Below, in pieces: positions 49,063-57,919 of a stretch of 64,000 nucleotides of DNA. Origin of the DNA: Sneathiella sp. HT1-7 (GTDB lineage: Bacteria > Pseudomonadota > Alphaproteobacteria > Sneathiellales > Sneathiellaceae); NCBI RefSeq assembly GCF_020731145.1, contig NZ_JAJFZN010000001.1, positions 248,001 to 312,000 on the forward strand. The letters are read 5' to 3'. The notes below the pieces were generated by a model. That model did no database searches. It was not told the DNA's origin and saw nothing but the letters and a program-made list of their open reading frames with translations. Every line of letters begins with the position of its first letter. Positions within the stretch are counted from its first letter, which is position 1. The translations under genes and the position numbers were made by a program.

Positions 49063-49974
49063 TTAATCCCCTTTTTCCGGCGAAAGATACTGTTTGAGAA
49101 ATTCAGGCAACCTTTTACGGGCATCCGCACGCGCCACCGGATTGGGTCCGACAATCGGGATAACACCCAATGTGGTCGTATATTGCGGCAATTTCCTTAT
49201 CCTGCTGCCAGGGGCATCAAATCCGTGATAAGCCTCAGGATAGAGTTTGATAGAGACTGGATTTCCCCGTACTTTCACCTCGCCAATAAATTGCGCACAT
49301 GGTTCGGGGCGCGTCCAGTTATCGGCCTCACCTTGCAAGACAAATAACGGAATATTGGTAGACCAGCTTTGCGGCGCCACCTTCGTAAAAGGTTTGGATT
49401 GCAGCCTGTCATTACAAAGCGCCGGATAAAACGCCGCTGCGGCAGCAAAATCATAGCGTGGAGCTGGGTTTGGTCGCGCGATACTCTCGTTCACTATAGT
49501 CAGGAGGACAGTGCCGCCGCCCTGGGACCAGCCGACAAGGCCAATTTTGTCCGGCATTATAAAGTTCTGAGATTGCAAGTACTCAAGCGCGCCATAGGCA
49601 TCGAAGGGGCGCTCCCGATACATTCGTCCACGTTTTTCCCTGTTCCCACAGGAAACGCCCATGTTTCTTGGACCCGCACTGTCAACAGTCAGCGTCGCAA
49701 ACCCGTGATCATTGAACAACTTCGCCCAGCTTGCGTAAAGCGGAGAGACATTCCCAGAATAATGCATACCCCCACAACCATGCATGAGAACAACTGCTGG
49801 AAACGGCCCTGCGCCCTCCGGTTTCGCTATATACGCCGTTAGCTGGGTCTTGCCATCAAGGCTGGGGAAGTAAACACGGTCATAGGCCTGCGCTGGCAAT
49901 GCCACAGCCAGAAAAAGGGCAAAGCTGCAAACCAGAAAAGAAGAGTAGCTAGCTATTAACTTTTTTGTCCGCAT
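49063..49974 (-). CDS. Exported dienelactone-hydrolase-family protein
   Basis: 303 residues: signal peptide (1-30, ending AQA), then an alpha/beta hydrolase. The likely triad is S150 in LVGWSQGG, D218 in QGEADNW and H250 in EAYHGFD. The nucleophile is serine, whereas classical dienelactone hydrolase uses cysteine, so an esterase role in the periplasm is more likely. The N-terminus (ATG 49974) overlaps the ribF 3' end by 26 bases; a longer ORF start lies at 50037. Confidence 0.82.
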   Translation of the reverse strand: MRTKKLIASYSSFLVCSFALFLAVALPAQAYDRVYFPSLDGKTQLTAYIAKPEGAGPFPAVVLMHGCGGMHYSGNVSPLYASWAKLFNDHGFATLTVDSAGPRNMGVSCGNREKRGRMYRERPFDAYGALEYLQSQNFIMPDKIGLVGWSQGGGTVLLTIVNESIARPNPAPRYDFAAAAAFYPALCNDRLQSKPFTKVAPQSWSTNIPLFVLQGEADNWTRPEPCAQFIGEVKVRGNPVSIKLYPEAYHGFDAPGSRIRKLPQYTTTLGVIPIVGPNPVARADARKRLPEFLKQYLSPEKGD

Positions 49975-50929
49975 ATTTGGTTTGCCGATTACTATGATTG
50001 GCGAGAATTTTTCGGGCAGCTTTCGCATCCTCAGCAATTTGCGCGGTTAGCTCGTCAATCCCGGCGAACTTCATTTCCGGACGAATAAAGTCGACAAAGG
50101 CAACGCGGAGGCTTTGATCATAGAGATCACCCTCCCAGTCCATAAGATGAACCTCCAGAAGGACATCTTTTTTATCGAAGGTCGGCCGCATGCCAAAATT
50201 CGCCACGCCATCTATCCAGTCGACATGCGTTCCCCGGTGCAGCCCAACCCGGACTGCATATACGCCCAATTTAGGGTGATGATAACCGACAAGCGGAATA
50301 TTCGCAGTCGGAAATCCAATCGTACGTCCACGCTTATCTCCTTCGATAACCGGCCCCTCGATTTCCCACCAATGTCCGAGAAGCAAGGCAGCCTTGCCGG
50401 GATCGCCCGCTTTCAGGCATTCGCGGATCGCAGTGGAAGAAAAAATAACAGTGCCTTCTCCGACCGGCTCCACCACCGTCACGTTGAAACCGTATTTCTT
50501 ACCAAGTTCCGCAAGGACTACCGTCGTTCCTTGACGTTTGTGACCAAAAATAAAATCATAGCCAACAACTACATGCGCAACGTTATATCCATCGACAAGC
50601 ACATCGCGGACGAAATCTTCTGCTGTTTTCTGAGAGAAAGCCAGATTGAACTCAAGGGCCACCATGACATCAAGGCCGAGCCACTTCAGATGTGCTGCCT
50701 TCGTATCAAGGGTTGAGAGACGAAACGGCGGTGCATCAGGCGCAAAGAACTCCCGCGAGTGAGGTTCAAACGTCAATACACCTGCGGCCAGTCCAAGCCT
50801 GTCCGCTATTTCCTGGGCTTCCGCGATGACAGCCTGATGCCCCCGATGAACACCATCGAAATTTCCTATGGCCAATACAAGCCCGCGGCACTCTTCAGGA
50901 ACATTTTGGTAATCGCGTAAAATGCGCAT
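49949..50929 (-). CDS. ribF: Bifunctional riboflavin kinase / FAD synthetase
   Basis: 326 residues. The N-terminal FMN adenylyltransferase has GNFDGVHRGHQ (22-32) and the C-terminal riboflavin kinase has GDKRGRTIGFPTANI. It makes FMN and FAD. The last 30 residues (KAARKILANHSNRQTKYAD onward) are a basic extension beyond the kinase core. It follows the MaoC gene by 29 bases and sits in a ribF-ileS-lspA order common in alphaproteobacteria. Confidence 0.96.
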   Translation of the reverse strand: MRILRDYQNVPEECRGLVLAIGNFDGVHRGHQAVIAEAQEIADRLGLAAGVLTFEPHSREFFAPDAPPFRLSTLDTKAAHLKWLGLDVMVALEFNLAFSQKTAEDFVRDVLVDGYNVAHVVVGYDFIFGHKRQGTTVVLAELGKKYGFNVTVVEPVGEGTVIFSSTAIRECLKAGDPGKAALLLGHWWEIEGPVIEGDKRGRTIGFPTANIPLVGYHHPKLGVYAVRVGLHRGTHVDWIDGVANFGMRPTFDKKDVLLEVHLMDWEGDLYDQSLRVAFVDFIRPEMKFAGIDELTAQIAEDAKAARKILANHSNRQTKYADKKVNS

Positions 50930-50958
50930 TGACTGTAATCCGTACTCTCTCGTTTATC

Positions 50959-51390
50959 CTATTTTCGCCGTGATACCATCAAGGTTGCCTCGCCATCCAG
51001 CACAACAGTCTCGCCGATCGTACAGCTGCAGTCAAAAGTGACTCGTTTGCCATTGATTTCCCGCAGCGTCACGCGCGCCACTACTGTATCACCAATACAA
51101 ACCGGGGCCTTGAAATTCAGGTTCTGGTTCATGTAAATCGCCCCGGGCCCCGGCAACTTGGTTCCGAATACCGTTGAAAGAAGACCCGCGGATAACATGC
51201 CATGCGCTATGCGTTCCTTGAAAATCGTCTTTTCAGCGAATTCAGCATTGAGATGAACCGGATTTGTGTCTCCCGAAATACCCGCATACATGACAATGTC
51301 AGCTTCGGTAATCGTTTTGGCGTAAATTTCCGTCATGCCGACTTCCAGATCTTCCAGGAAATAGCCGTGCAATTCTTCATAAACTGACAT
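50959..51390 (-). CDS. MaoC family (R)-enoyl-CoA hydratase
   Basis: 143-residue single hot-dog protein. The hydratase 2 motif has D41 and H46 in ISGDTNPVHLN, as in PhaJ-type (R)-specific enoyl-CoA hydratases, which link fatty-acid oxidation with PHA or other CoA pathways. ATG 51390 has AGGA five bases upstream; an ATG five codons earlier is the ORF start. Related to mesaconyl-CoA hydratase in fold, but shorter. Confidence 0.9.
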   Translation of the reverse strand: MSVYEELHGYFLEDLEVGMTEIYAKTITEADIVMYAGISGDTNPVHLNAEFAEKTIFKERIAHGMLSAGLLSTVFGTKLPGPGAIYMNQNLNFKAPVCIGDTVVARVTLREINGKRVTFDCSCTIGETVVLDGEATLMVSRRK

Positions 51391-51636
51391 CGTGTTCCTA
51401 CTCATTCTTGTCCGCGATACGTCGAGCTATATAGAAGGAAATAATGCGTTGCCGCAAGCATTGTAACGAGATCGACCATCCTGACGCGATCAATTAAGCC
51501 AGTTTTTATAAAACTATATCCAAATTAACCATTTTTTTAAGGTTCCGAATTTAATCTCCACTGGAATGGTTAAGGCGGAGTCTCGATTTACACCCTGACT
51601 GAAACGAATTTTTAGGAAAGTTAAGAGGGCATTTCA

Positions 51637-52023
51637 ATGGCAGTCGATATGAACATGTCGATCCTCATCGTAGATGATTACAAGACTATGTTGCGCATTA
51701 TCCGCAACCTTCTCAAACAGCTCGGCTTTAACGCAGTCGATGAAGCAGCAGACGGATCCGCCGCGCTCGCGAAGATGCGGGCAAAGAACTATGGCCTGGT
51801 CATTTCAGACTGGAACATGGAACCTATGACCGGCTACCAGCTCTTGAAGGAAGTCCGGGCAGACGAAACCCTGAAAAGCACGCCTTTCATTATGATTACG
51901 GCAGAATCCAAGACCGATAATGTGGTCGCCGCGAAAAAAGCCGGTGTTAATAACTACATCGTCAAGCCTTTTAATGCAGCAACCCTAAAGACAAAAATTT
52001 CATCGGTTCTTGGTGACTTCTAA
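51637..52023 (+). CDS. CheY-like single-domain response regulator
   Basis: 128-residue receiver domain with no output domain. The acidic pocket is D13/D14 (LIVDDYKTM), phospho-acceptor D58 in LVISDWNMEPMTG, T88 region (MITAES) and K110 in IVKPFN. SDWNM at the phosphorylation site is the CheY pattern. AGAGGG seven bases before ATG gives strong translation. The stop overlaps the ATG of the CheZ-like gene (TAATG), so kinase target and phosphatase are made together. No histidine kinase lies nearby. Confidence 0.94.
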   Translation: MAVDMNMSILIVDDYKTMLRIIRNLLKQLGFNAVDEAADGSAALAKMRAKNYGLVISDWNMEPMTGYQLLKEVRADETLKSTPFIMITAESKTDNVVAAKKAGVNNYIVKPFNAATLKTKISSVLGDF

Positions 52024-52640
52024 TGTCCGATACGGAAGAGGTCATTCAGCTGAGGAAGGCGATTGCCTTACTGCACCAGGATTGCCAGGATCTTGCAAAT
52101 TTTATCACTGCCGCCAGATCGGAAATTGCCGAAATTCGGCCAAACGATCTAAAGCAAGACAAGCTCCCCCGGGCGGGCAAGGAGTTGGATGCGATCGTGG
52201 AGGCCACGGAAAACGCAACCAACCAGATCATGAGCGCGACCGAAAAGATTATGTCTGCGAAAGTAACGGACGCTGACGTCGTAAATGACGCCTGCATGGA
52301 GATTTTCGAAGCCTGTTCTTTTCAGGATATTACCGGCCAACGGATCAGCAAGGTTGTCTCCACCCTCAACTATATCGAGGAATATCTCGCACGCCTCACC
52401 AAAGCGTGGGGGCATCACATGGATAATGTCGCCGAAGCAGAGGCAGATTTGGGCGCGGGCGATGACAGTGATCTCTTGAATGGCCCGGCTCTGGCGGGAG
52501 AGGGTGTCAATCAGGACGACGTTGACTCTTTTTTTGCTGCAGATGACGACAGCTCACAAAAGAAAGACAAAAACTCCGGCGATACGGGAGAGAGTTCGGG
52601 CAATAAAGCGCAGGACGAAATTGACGCACTCTTTGACTAA
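52023..52640 (+). CDS. CheZ-like phosphatase with FliM-like CheY-docking tail
   Basis: 205 residues. Helical bundle with active site CSFQDITGQRISKV, where D102 and Q106 match CheZ D143 and Q147. The flexible acidic C-terminus holds two related short motifs: NQDDVDSFF (163-171) and QDEIDALFD at the very end (197-205). The latter is nearly the SQxEIDALL peptide by which FliM binds CheY-P; E. coli CheZ also binds CheY through its C-terminal end. Coupled to the CheY-like gene. Homologous to the partial protein at 1-666 (shared TENATN and active site). Confidence 0.88.
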   Translation: MSDTEEVIQLRKAIALLHQDCQDLANFITAARSEIAEIRPNDLKQDKLPRAGKELDAIVEATENATNQIMSATEKIMSAKVTDADVVNDACMEIFEACSFQDITGQRISKVVSTLNYIEEYLARLTKAWGHHMDNVAEAEADLGAGDDSDLLNGPALAGEGVNQDDVDSFFAADDDSSQKKDKNSGDTGESSGNKAQDEIDALFD

Positions 52641-52657
52641 AGAGAAATTTGCCGTAC

Positions 52658-53533
52658 CTACCAAACCATATGTCCCATCACATAAGTCGGTGAGAATTGA
52701 TGAACTTGTGCGACCTCATCTATCTGCGCCGCTGTCGGCAACTGACCATCCTGCAGGCCCCAGTCATCGGCATGTATCCCGCCGCTCACTAAGACGCTAT
52801 CGATCCCACTGGCGTCGGCACCCTTGATATCGGTTCTCATACTATCGCCAATCGCGAGAATCCCTGACGGCCCCAATAACTGTAATTTTTTCATCGCCTG
52901 CCGATATACTTCCGGATACGGCTTTCCGAAAAGCTCTACCCGCCCGCCGAGTTCCTCATAAAGGGCGGCAATCGCGCCTGCGCAATAGTGAGAGGTCGTC
53001 CCACGCATCACGGTCAGGTCTGGATTGGCGCAGAGCATCGGTAGATCCTCTTTTAGCGCTTCGTGCAATAATTCCCGGTAATCCTCTGGCGTCTCGATTT
53101 GATCGTCCACGAGACCCGTGCAAATCAAGAAATCTGCCTCTCTAACGGACGAAACCCGTTGATAGCCAAGACCATCCTCCAACCCTTTATCGCGAACTGC
53201 ACCAATCTGGTAAAAAGCCCCACCACTGTTTTGTAAGAAAGGATGATCCCGACGCACCAGCACCTCGCGCGTTATATCGCCAGAAGTCAGAATATGGTCA
53301 TATCGTTCCCTCGCCACGCCAATATTTTCCAAAAATTCGATCACATAGCCGTTTGTACGCGGGGCGTTAGAAAGAAGGAGTATCGGTTTACCCTCACCCC
53401 GCAACCTGTCCATGCAATCCAGTACGCCGGGATAGGGATGATGGCCATTATGCACCACACCCCATAGGTCGAGAATGAAAGCTTCATAGCTCGGCGCAAC
53501 TCCGGCAAGGCCGGAAATAATCTTGAAAGACAT
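52658..53533 (-). CDS. HAD-superfamily hydrolase, subclass IIA (TIGR01459 type)
   Basis: 291 residues. Motif I is ILDLWGVVHNG (D22 as nucleophile; the second aspartate of DxD is W24, which I believe is usual for this group). Motif II is LLLSNAPRT, the lysine motif LFGKPYPEVY, and motif IV AIGDSMRTDIKGA. Related to NagD and phosphoglycolate-type phosphatases; substrate unknown. In alphaproteobacteria it commonly lies beside ribF-ileS, so the cheY-cheZ pair looks inserted into that neighbourhood. Confidence 0.92.
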   Translation of the reverse strand: MSFKIISGLAGVAPSYEAFILDLWGVVHNGHHPYPGVLDCMDRLRGEGKPILLLSNAPRTNGYVIEFLENIGVARERYDHILTSGDITREVLVRRDHPFLQNSGGAFYQIGAVRDKGLEDGLGYQRVSSVREADFLICTGLVDDQIETPEDYRELLHEALKEDLPMLCANPDLTVMRGTTSHYCAGAIAALYEELGGRVELFGKPYPEVYRQAMKKLQLLGPSGILAIGDSMRTDIKGADASGIDSVLVSGGIHADDWGLQDGQLPTAAQIDEVAQVHQFSPTYVMGHMVW

Positions 53534-53546
53534 AAAATATAACCTG

Positions 53547-54770
53547 TTAATTTACGGATTGAGGTGGGCGCGGCACACCGAAAAGATACCCCTGCCCAAA
53601 TCCAACCTCTACATCCAAAAGGCCAATCACGGTGTCTTCATCTTCAACCATGCTGGCGATGAGTTCGATATTCTCACGCAGCAGGGCCTCCCGTAAATCA
53701 TCGGGATGAATATCCATTGGCAGACCGGGGCGACCGGGAAGAAGCTCCTCTGCGGCAACTTTGAGATACCGGAAATGCCGCTTCCCAAGCTCGCTGAAAT
53801 CGAAATCAAGCCGCTGCACATGATCAAGGGAAAATGAAAAACCCATTTTCGCTAGGGTGGATAGCCCCTTCTGAACGGGATCAGAAGCATTATCGACATC
53901 ATCCTGTGCGAACTCAAGGATCAGGCTATTGCTCAAATCCTTGTTCTGGTCCAGGAATTCGACAAACTGACGAAAAAAGGACGTATCGTTCAATGTCCGG
54001 GCGGATACATTTACGAAAAAGCCGATATCCGAATTGCGCTGACGGACCCGGCGGATCAATTGTACGCACCGAATGAGCAGCAGATTATCAATGGTTCCAA
54101 TCAAACCTGCATTCTCGGCAACTGAAAGATACTGGCCTGGCGTGATAACTTCCCCCTGAGGTCCGCGAATACGTGAAAACGCCTCGTAGAAAAGCGTGCG
54201 GCGCTGAGGTAGTCGAACGATCGGTTGCAGATAAAGATCAACCTTGTTTTCCTGCAAGCCGGAACGTACGATTTCCAGTATGGACTCATCCTGAGGCATG
54301 ATTTCCTCGTCCGGACCATCACTATTACGGAGTGGTTCAGGTTGTTCTTCCGGTGCCTCCACCAATTCCTCATCTGCGGAAAGGATGATTTCTTCTTCAT
54401 CCTCTTTTGTCTTTGTTGTCTGATCCGTTGAAAGTTGCTTCAGCAATTTGCGCAATATTTGCATTTCGCCAGCAAAGCTATCCATATTTCCGTCTTTGCC
54501 CGCAAGGCGACCGAGAATGTTGTCAAAGCGATCAAGACCAGTTTCCGCCATATCGAGATCGCTGCGCATTTTTAGCAAGTCACGCTGAAATCGCGATCGC
54601 TCCACATGCCGCATGATAAAATCATGGATCAAGGCACAAACAAGGAAAAATACGCCCCCGCCCCAATAGCCAATGACCGGGTCAATCCCTTGGACATAAA
54701 CTGGCGTTTGCACAGCGATAACCACGGCCGTTAAGGCATAGGCAATAATAATTACGCCATGGTAGAGCAC
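53547..54770 (-). CDS. Membrane-bound degenerate EAL-domain protein (TipF-like)
   Basis: 407 residues: two membrane helices (about 4-21 and 34-52), a coiled coil (55-115), an acidic linker (116-161) and an EAL domain (165-398). The EAL signature is FYEAFSRI (194-201), but DDFG is replaced by SLDHVQ (314-319) and the IAEGVE glutamate by serine (IASMVEDE), so it should not cleave c-di-GMP. The layout matches Caulobacter TipF, a c-di-GMP-binding flagellar placement factor. GTG start at 54770 with AAGGGGG about 11 bases upstream. c-di-GMP receptor function is inferred. Confidence 0.78.
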   Translation of the reverse strand: MLYHGVIIIAYALTAVVIAVQTPVYVQGIDPVIGYWGGGVFFLVCALIHDFIMRHVERSRFQRDLLKMRSDLDMAETGLDRFDNILGRLAGKDGNMDSFAGEMQILRKLLKQLSTDQTTKTKEDEEEIILSADEELVEAPEEQPEPLRNSDGPDEEIMPQDESILEIVRSGLQENKVDLYLQPIVRLPQRRTLFYEAFSRIRGPQGEVITPGQYLSVAENAGLIGTIDNLLLIRCVQLIRRVRQRNSDIGFFVNVSARTLNDTSFFRQFVEFLDQNKDLSNSLILEFAQDDVDNASDPVQKGLSTLAKMGFSFSLDHVQRLDFDFSELGKRHFRYLKVAAEELLPGRPGLPMDIHPDDLREALLRENIELIASMVEDEDTVIGLLDVEVGFGQGYLFGVPRPPQSVN

Positions 54771-54933
54771 GCGACGATAATCCCCCTTAAGTTACAAGGC
54801 GCCAGTTTAGTCAAAAATTACAAATTGGAAAGTCATCTCTGCCGGAATGGCGAAAAACATCTATTCCTAGCACGCCGTGTATTGATATAGTCTTATACTC
54901 CCAATTCAAAAGCTCAAACAAAGAAGAACGAAA

Positions 54934-55767
54934 ATGAACCGATTACAGGATAAGGTAGCCATTATAACAGGCGGAACTAGCGGGATAGGCCTGCGCACCG
55001 TAGAAGTCTTCGCTGAAGAAGGCGCGACCGTTGTTTTTTCCGGCCGCCGCGAAGCGGAAGGCAAAGCAATAGCCGATAAACTAGGCGACAGCGTACATTT
55101 CTTCCGCGCTGATGCCAGCATTGAGGCGGATATGCAGTCCCTCATCCAGGGAGCGGCTGAAAAATTCGGCAAGCTCGACTGCATTTTCAATAACGCAGGC
55201 GGCCCGGCCCCCGTTGGCAGCATAGAAACTGTCGACTTTGATAAGTCGATGGAAGCGATGACGCTCCTTTTCGGCGGCGTTCTCCTTGGAATAAAACATG
55301 CAGCGCCCATTATGAAGAAGCAGGGTTTCGGCAGTATTATCAACAACGGCAGTATCGCAGGCCATCTCGCGGGCTACTCAACCTCAATGGTTTACAGCAG
55401 TGCGAAAGCAGCCGTCTTACAATTGACGCGCAGCGCTGCCATGGAACTGGGCGAGAGCAATGTCCGGGTCAACTCTATCTCCCCTGGCGCCATCGCTACC
55501 GGCATCTTCGGCAAGGCCCTGGGTCTTAAAGGTCAGGCTGCGGAAGATACGGCGCAGGTAGCCGGAGAAGTGCTATCCCACGCGCAGCCCATTCGTCGGG
55601 CAGGTCTTCCCGATGACATTGCCAAGGCGGCCCTTTTCCTCGCGTCGGACGATTCCACCTTCGTCAACGCCGCCGACTTCCTTGTGGACGGCGGCATGAT
55701 TGGTGGGCGTCACTGGTCTGCCCACCAGGAAAGTGTTCGCAGTCTCGGGAAAGCCTTTACAGGCTAA
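54934..55767 (+). CDS. SDR family oxidoreductase
   Basis: 277-residue classical short-chain dehydrogenase. TGGTSGIG (12-19), NNAG (86-89) and the catalytic S140, Y154 and K158 (YSSAK). R38/R39 after the second strand suggests NADP preference. The substrate is unknown. It stops three bases before the convergent accA stop. The C-terminal 20 residues after the usual VDGG end form a short extension. Confidence 0.93.
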   Translation: MNRLQDKVAIITGGTSGIGLRTVEVFAEEGATVVFSGRREAEGKAIADKLGDSVHFFRADASIEADMQSLIQGAAEKFGKLDCIFNNAGGPAPVGSIETVDFDKSMEAMTLLFGGVLLGIKHAAPIMKKQGFGSIINNGSIAGHLAGYSTSMVYSSAKAAVLQLTRSAAMELGESNVRVNSISPGAIATGIFGKALGLKGQAAEDTAQVAGEVLSHAQPIRRAGLPDDIAKAALFLASDDSTFVNAADFLVDGGMIGGRHWSAHQESVRSLGKAFTG

Positions 55768-55770
55768 TGA

Positions 55771-56727
55771 TCAGCCTTCTTCGAGGCGACCAATCGCAAG
55801 GAATTTACGGCGGCGCTCCTCACGGAGCTCGCCCGGTTCCTTGCCCACAAGGGAAGTAAGTTCTTCTTCAATTGCATCCCCGAGCGCATTAATTGCAGCC
55901 GGAACGTCCCGCTGTGCACCGCCAACAGGCTCATCAACAATTCGGTCGATAACCTTGAGCTTCAAGAGGTCCTGCGCAGTAACCTTCATTGCGGTCGCCG
56001 CTTCCTGCGCCTTGTCACGCGTTTTCCATAAAATTGCCGCACAGCCTTCCGGTGAAATCACGGAATAGATGGCATTCGCAAACATCAGGACACGGTTCGC
56101 GCTCGCCAAGGCCACCGCCCCACCACTGCCCCCTTCACCGACGATTGAAGCAATCATGGGCACGCGTACATCAAGGCTCACTTCGATAGAGCGGGCAATC
56201 GCCTCTGCCTGCCCGCGTTCTTCTGCACCTATCCCGGGATAGGCACCGGATGTATCAATGAAAGTCAGTATGGGAAGGGAAAAATGATCGGCCATTCGCA
56301 TCAGACGTTGCGCCTTGCGATATCCTTCGGGCCGCGCCATGCCAAAATTATGACGTAGGCGGGATTCTGTATCCTTGCCTTTTTCCGTGCCAATCACGAC
56401 AACACTACGGCCACGAAAGCGGCCCATGCCACCGACAATCGCCTTATCATCAGCAAAGGCCCGGTCTCCAGCAAGAGGCGTGAATTCTTCAATCAACTGC
56501 GCCGTGATATCGCTTAGTTTTGGTCGATCCACATGGCGGGCAACTTGCGTTTTTTGCCAGGGAGTGAGCTTTGCATAGGTTTGCTCAAGCTGGTGGAGAG
56601 CCTTCTGGCGGAGTTTGGCAATATCCTCTTTGATCTCGATATCACTGCCGTCTTCCAACCCCTCCAGCTCGCGGATTTTGCCTTCCAGGTCAGCAATCGG
56701 CTTCTCAAAATCAAGAAAATTATTCAT
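55771..56727 (-). CDS. accA: Acetyl-CoA carboxylase carboxyltransferase subunit alpha
   Basis: 318-residue alpha subunit of the carboxyltransferase making malonyl-CoA for fatty-acid synthesis. N-terminal NNFLDFEKPIADLEGKI, then GRFRGRSVVVIG, FIDTSGAYPGIGAEERGQ and IGEGGSGGA-type VGEGGSGGAVALA. ATG 56727 is chosen by homology; the ORF opens nine codons earlier. The beta subunit accD is not in the window. Confidence 0.97.
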   Translation of the reverse strand: MNNFLDFEKPIADLEGKIRELEGLEDGSDIEIKEDIAKLRQKALHQLEQTYAKLTPWQKTQVARHVDRPKLSDITAQLIEEFTPLAGDRAFADDKAIVGGMGRFRGRSVVVIGTEKGKDTESRLRHNFGMARPEGYRKAQRLMRMADHFSLPILTFIDTSGAYPGIGAEERGQAEAIARSIEVSLDVRVPMIASIVGEGGSGGAVALASANRVLMFANAIYSVISPEGCAAILWKTRDKAQEAATAMKVTAQDLLKLKVIDRIVDEPVGGAQRDVPAAINALGDAIEEELTSLVGKEPGELREERRRKFLAIGRLEEG

Positions 56728-56771
56728 TAAATGTCCAAACCCCATAGTGATCAACGGTCTGATTAATAAAT

Positions 56772-56806
56772 TGGCGGAACGGTTACGTCAATCAACCGTT
56801 CCGCCA
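56772..56806 (-). terminator. Strong hairpin, terminator of mcl1
   Basis: Perfect 13-base arms (TGGCGGAACGGTT and its complement) around a nine-base loop, 36 bases after the mcl1 stop. On the minus strand it is followed by ATTTATTAAT, an interrupted T-run, so it should end mcl1 transcription before accA. Confidence 0.75.
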
Positions 56807-56842
56807 GTATTAAAAATAGTGACAGCTATGTGATGCGAAAAA

Positions 56843-57823
56843 TTATCCGCGTGCGGCGATGATGTCCGCCTGATTAACCAGGGCTTCTGCCTGCTTGATC
56901 GAGGCAATATCGATCAACCTACCATCAAGAGCAACCGCGCCCGCGCCATCTGCCTGTGCCTTTTCCATCGCTTCCAGAATGCGGCGCGCCTTGGCCACTT
57001 CTTCCTCAGCGGGGGTGAAAATGTCATTGGCAAGAGGGATTTGCTTCGGATGGATGGCCCATTTCCCTTCGCAGCCAAGGATGGCCGCGCGGTTACCATG
57101 GGCAATATACCCATCAGGATCGGAGAAATCACCGAACGGACCGTCAATCGGACGAAGACCATTGGCTCGGGCCGCCACAACCATGCGGGCGATGGCATAG
57201 TGCCACATATCACCCCAATGAAAATCGCGGCTTCCGTCTTCCGCCGGGTCCGTCAGCACACCATAAAGTGGGTTCGGTCCGCCAATGGAGGTTGTCCGAG
57301 CCTTTGTCGATGCCGCATAATCCGCCACACCAAAATGCAGGCTTTCGTTGCGCTTACTTGCCGCCGCGATTTCATGGATATTCTGCATCCCGAGAGCGGT
57401 TTCGATAATATGCTCAAACCCGATCTTCTTTTTGCGTCCTGTTGCCGCCTCGATCTGTGTCACCATCATATCAACGGCATATACGTCGGAGGCCGTGCCT
57501 ACTTTCGGGATCATGATCAGGTCGAGGCGTTCCCCGCCTTGCTCAACCACGTCCACAATGTCGCGATACATGTAATGCGTATCAAGGCCGTTGATCCGGA
57601 CAGACATCACCTTATCGCCCCAATCGATATCATGCAGGGCTTCAATGATATTCTTACGTGCCTGCACCTTGTCATTCGGTGCAACTGCATCTTCCAGATC
57701 TAGGAAAATGGCGTCTGCGTCTGACTTGGCCGCTTTTTCAAACATATGAGGGCTGGAGCCGGGAACGGCTAGTTCACAACGGTTCAGGCGCGAAACGCAA
57801 GGTTCCGGAACAGTAAAGCTCAT
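56843..57823 (-). CDS. mcl1: L-malyl-CoA / beta-methylmalyl-CoA lyase
   Basis: 326-residue HpcH/HpaI-citrate lyase family enzyme. It is very like Rhodobacter Mcl1, including FLDLEDAVAP, DWGDKVMSVRINGLDTHYM, LIMIPKVGTASDVYAVDM, FGVADYAASTKART and EGKWAIHPKQI. It cleaves beta-methylmalyl-CoA to glyoxylate and propionyl-CoA and handles malyl-CoA, a step of the ethylmalonyl-CoA pathway for C2 assimilation. Other pathway genes (ccr, ecm, mch) are not in the window. Own terminator downstream and 96 bases upstream to xerD, so probably monocistronic. Confidence 0.94.
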   Translation of the reverse strand: MSFTVPEPCVSRLNRCELAVPGSSPHMFEKAAKSDADAIFLDLEDAVAPNDKVQARKNIIEALHDIDWGDKVMSVRINGLDTHYMYRDIVDVVEQGGERLDLIMIPKVGTASDVYAVDMMVTQIEAATGRKKKIGFEHIIETALGMQNIHEIAAASKRNESLHFGVADYAASTKARTTSIGGPNPLYGVLTDPAEDGSRDFHWGDMWHYAIARMVVAARANGLRPIDGPFGDFSDPDGYIAHGNRAAILGCEGKWAIHPKQIPLANDIFTPAEEEVAKARRILEAMEKAQADGAGAVALDGRLIDIASIKQAEALVNQADIIAARG

Positions 57824-57919
57824 GAGTTCTACACTTTCTTCGGTTTAGTTTGTGAATTTATTGCGAGGAAATTGCGTTAGCCGCGTGGCAGAGTCAAGTT
57901 TTCAGCGAATAAATTTGCG

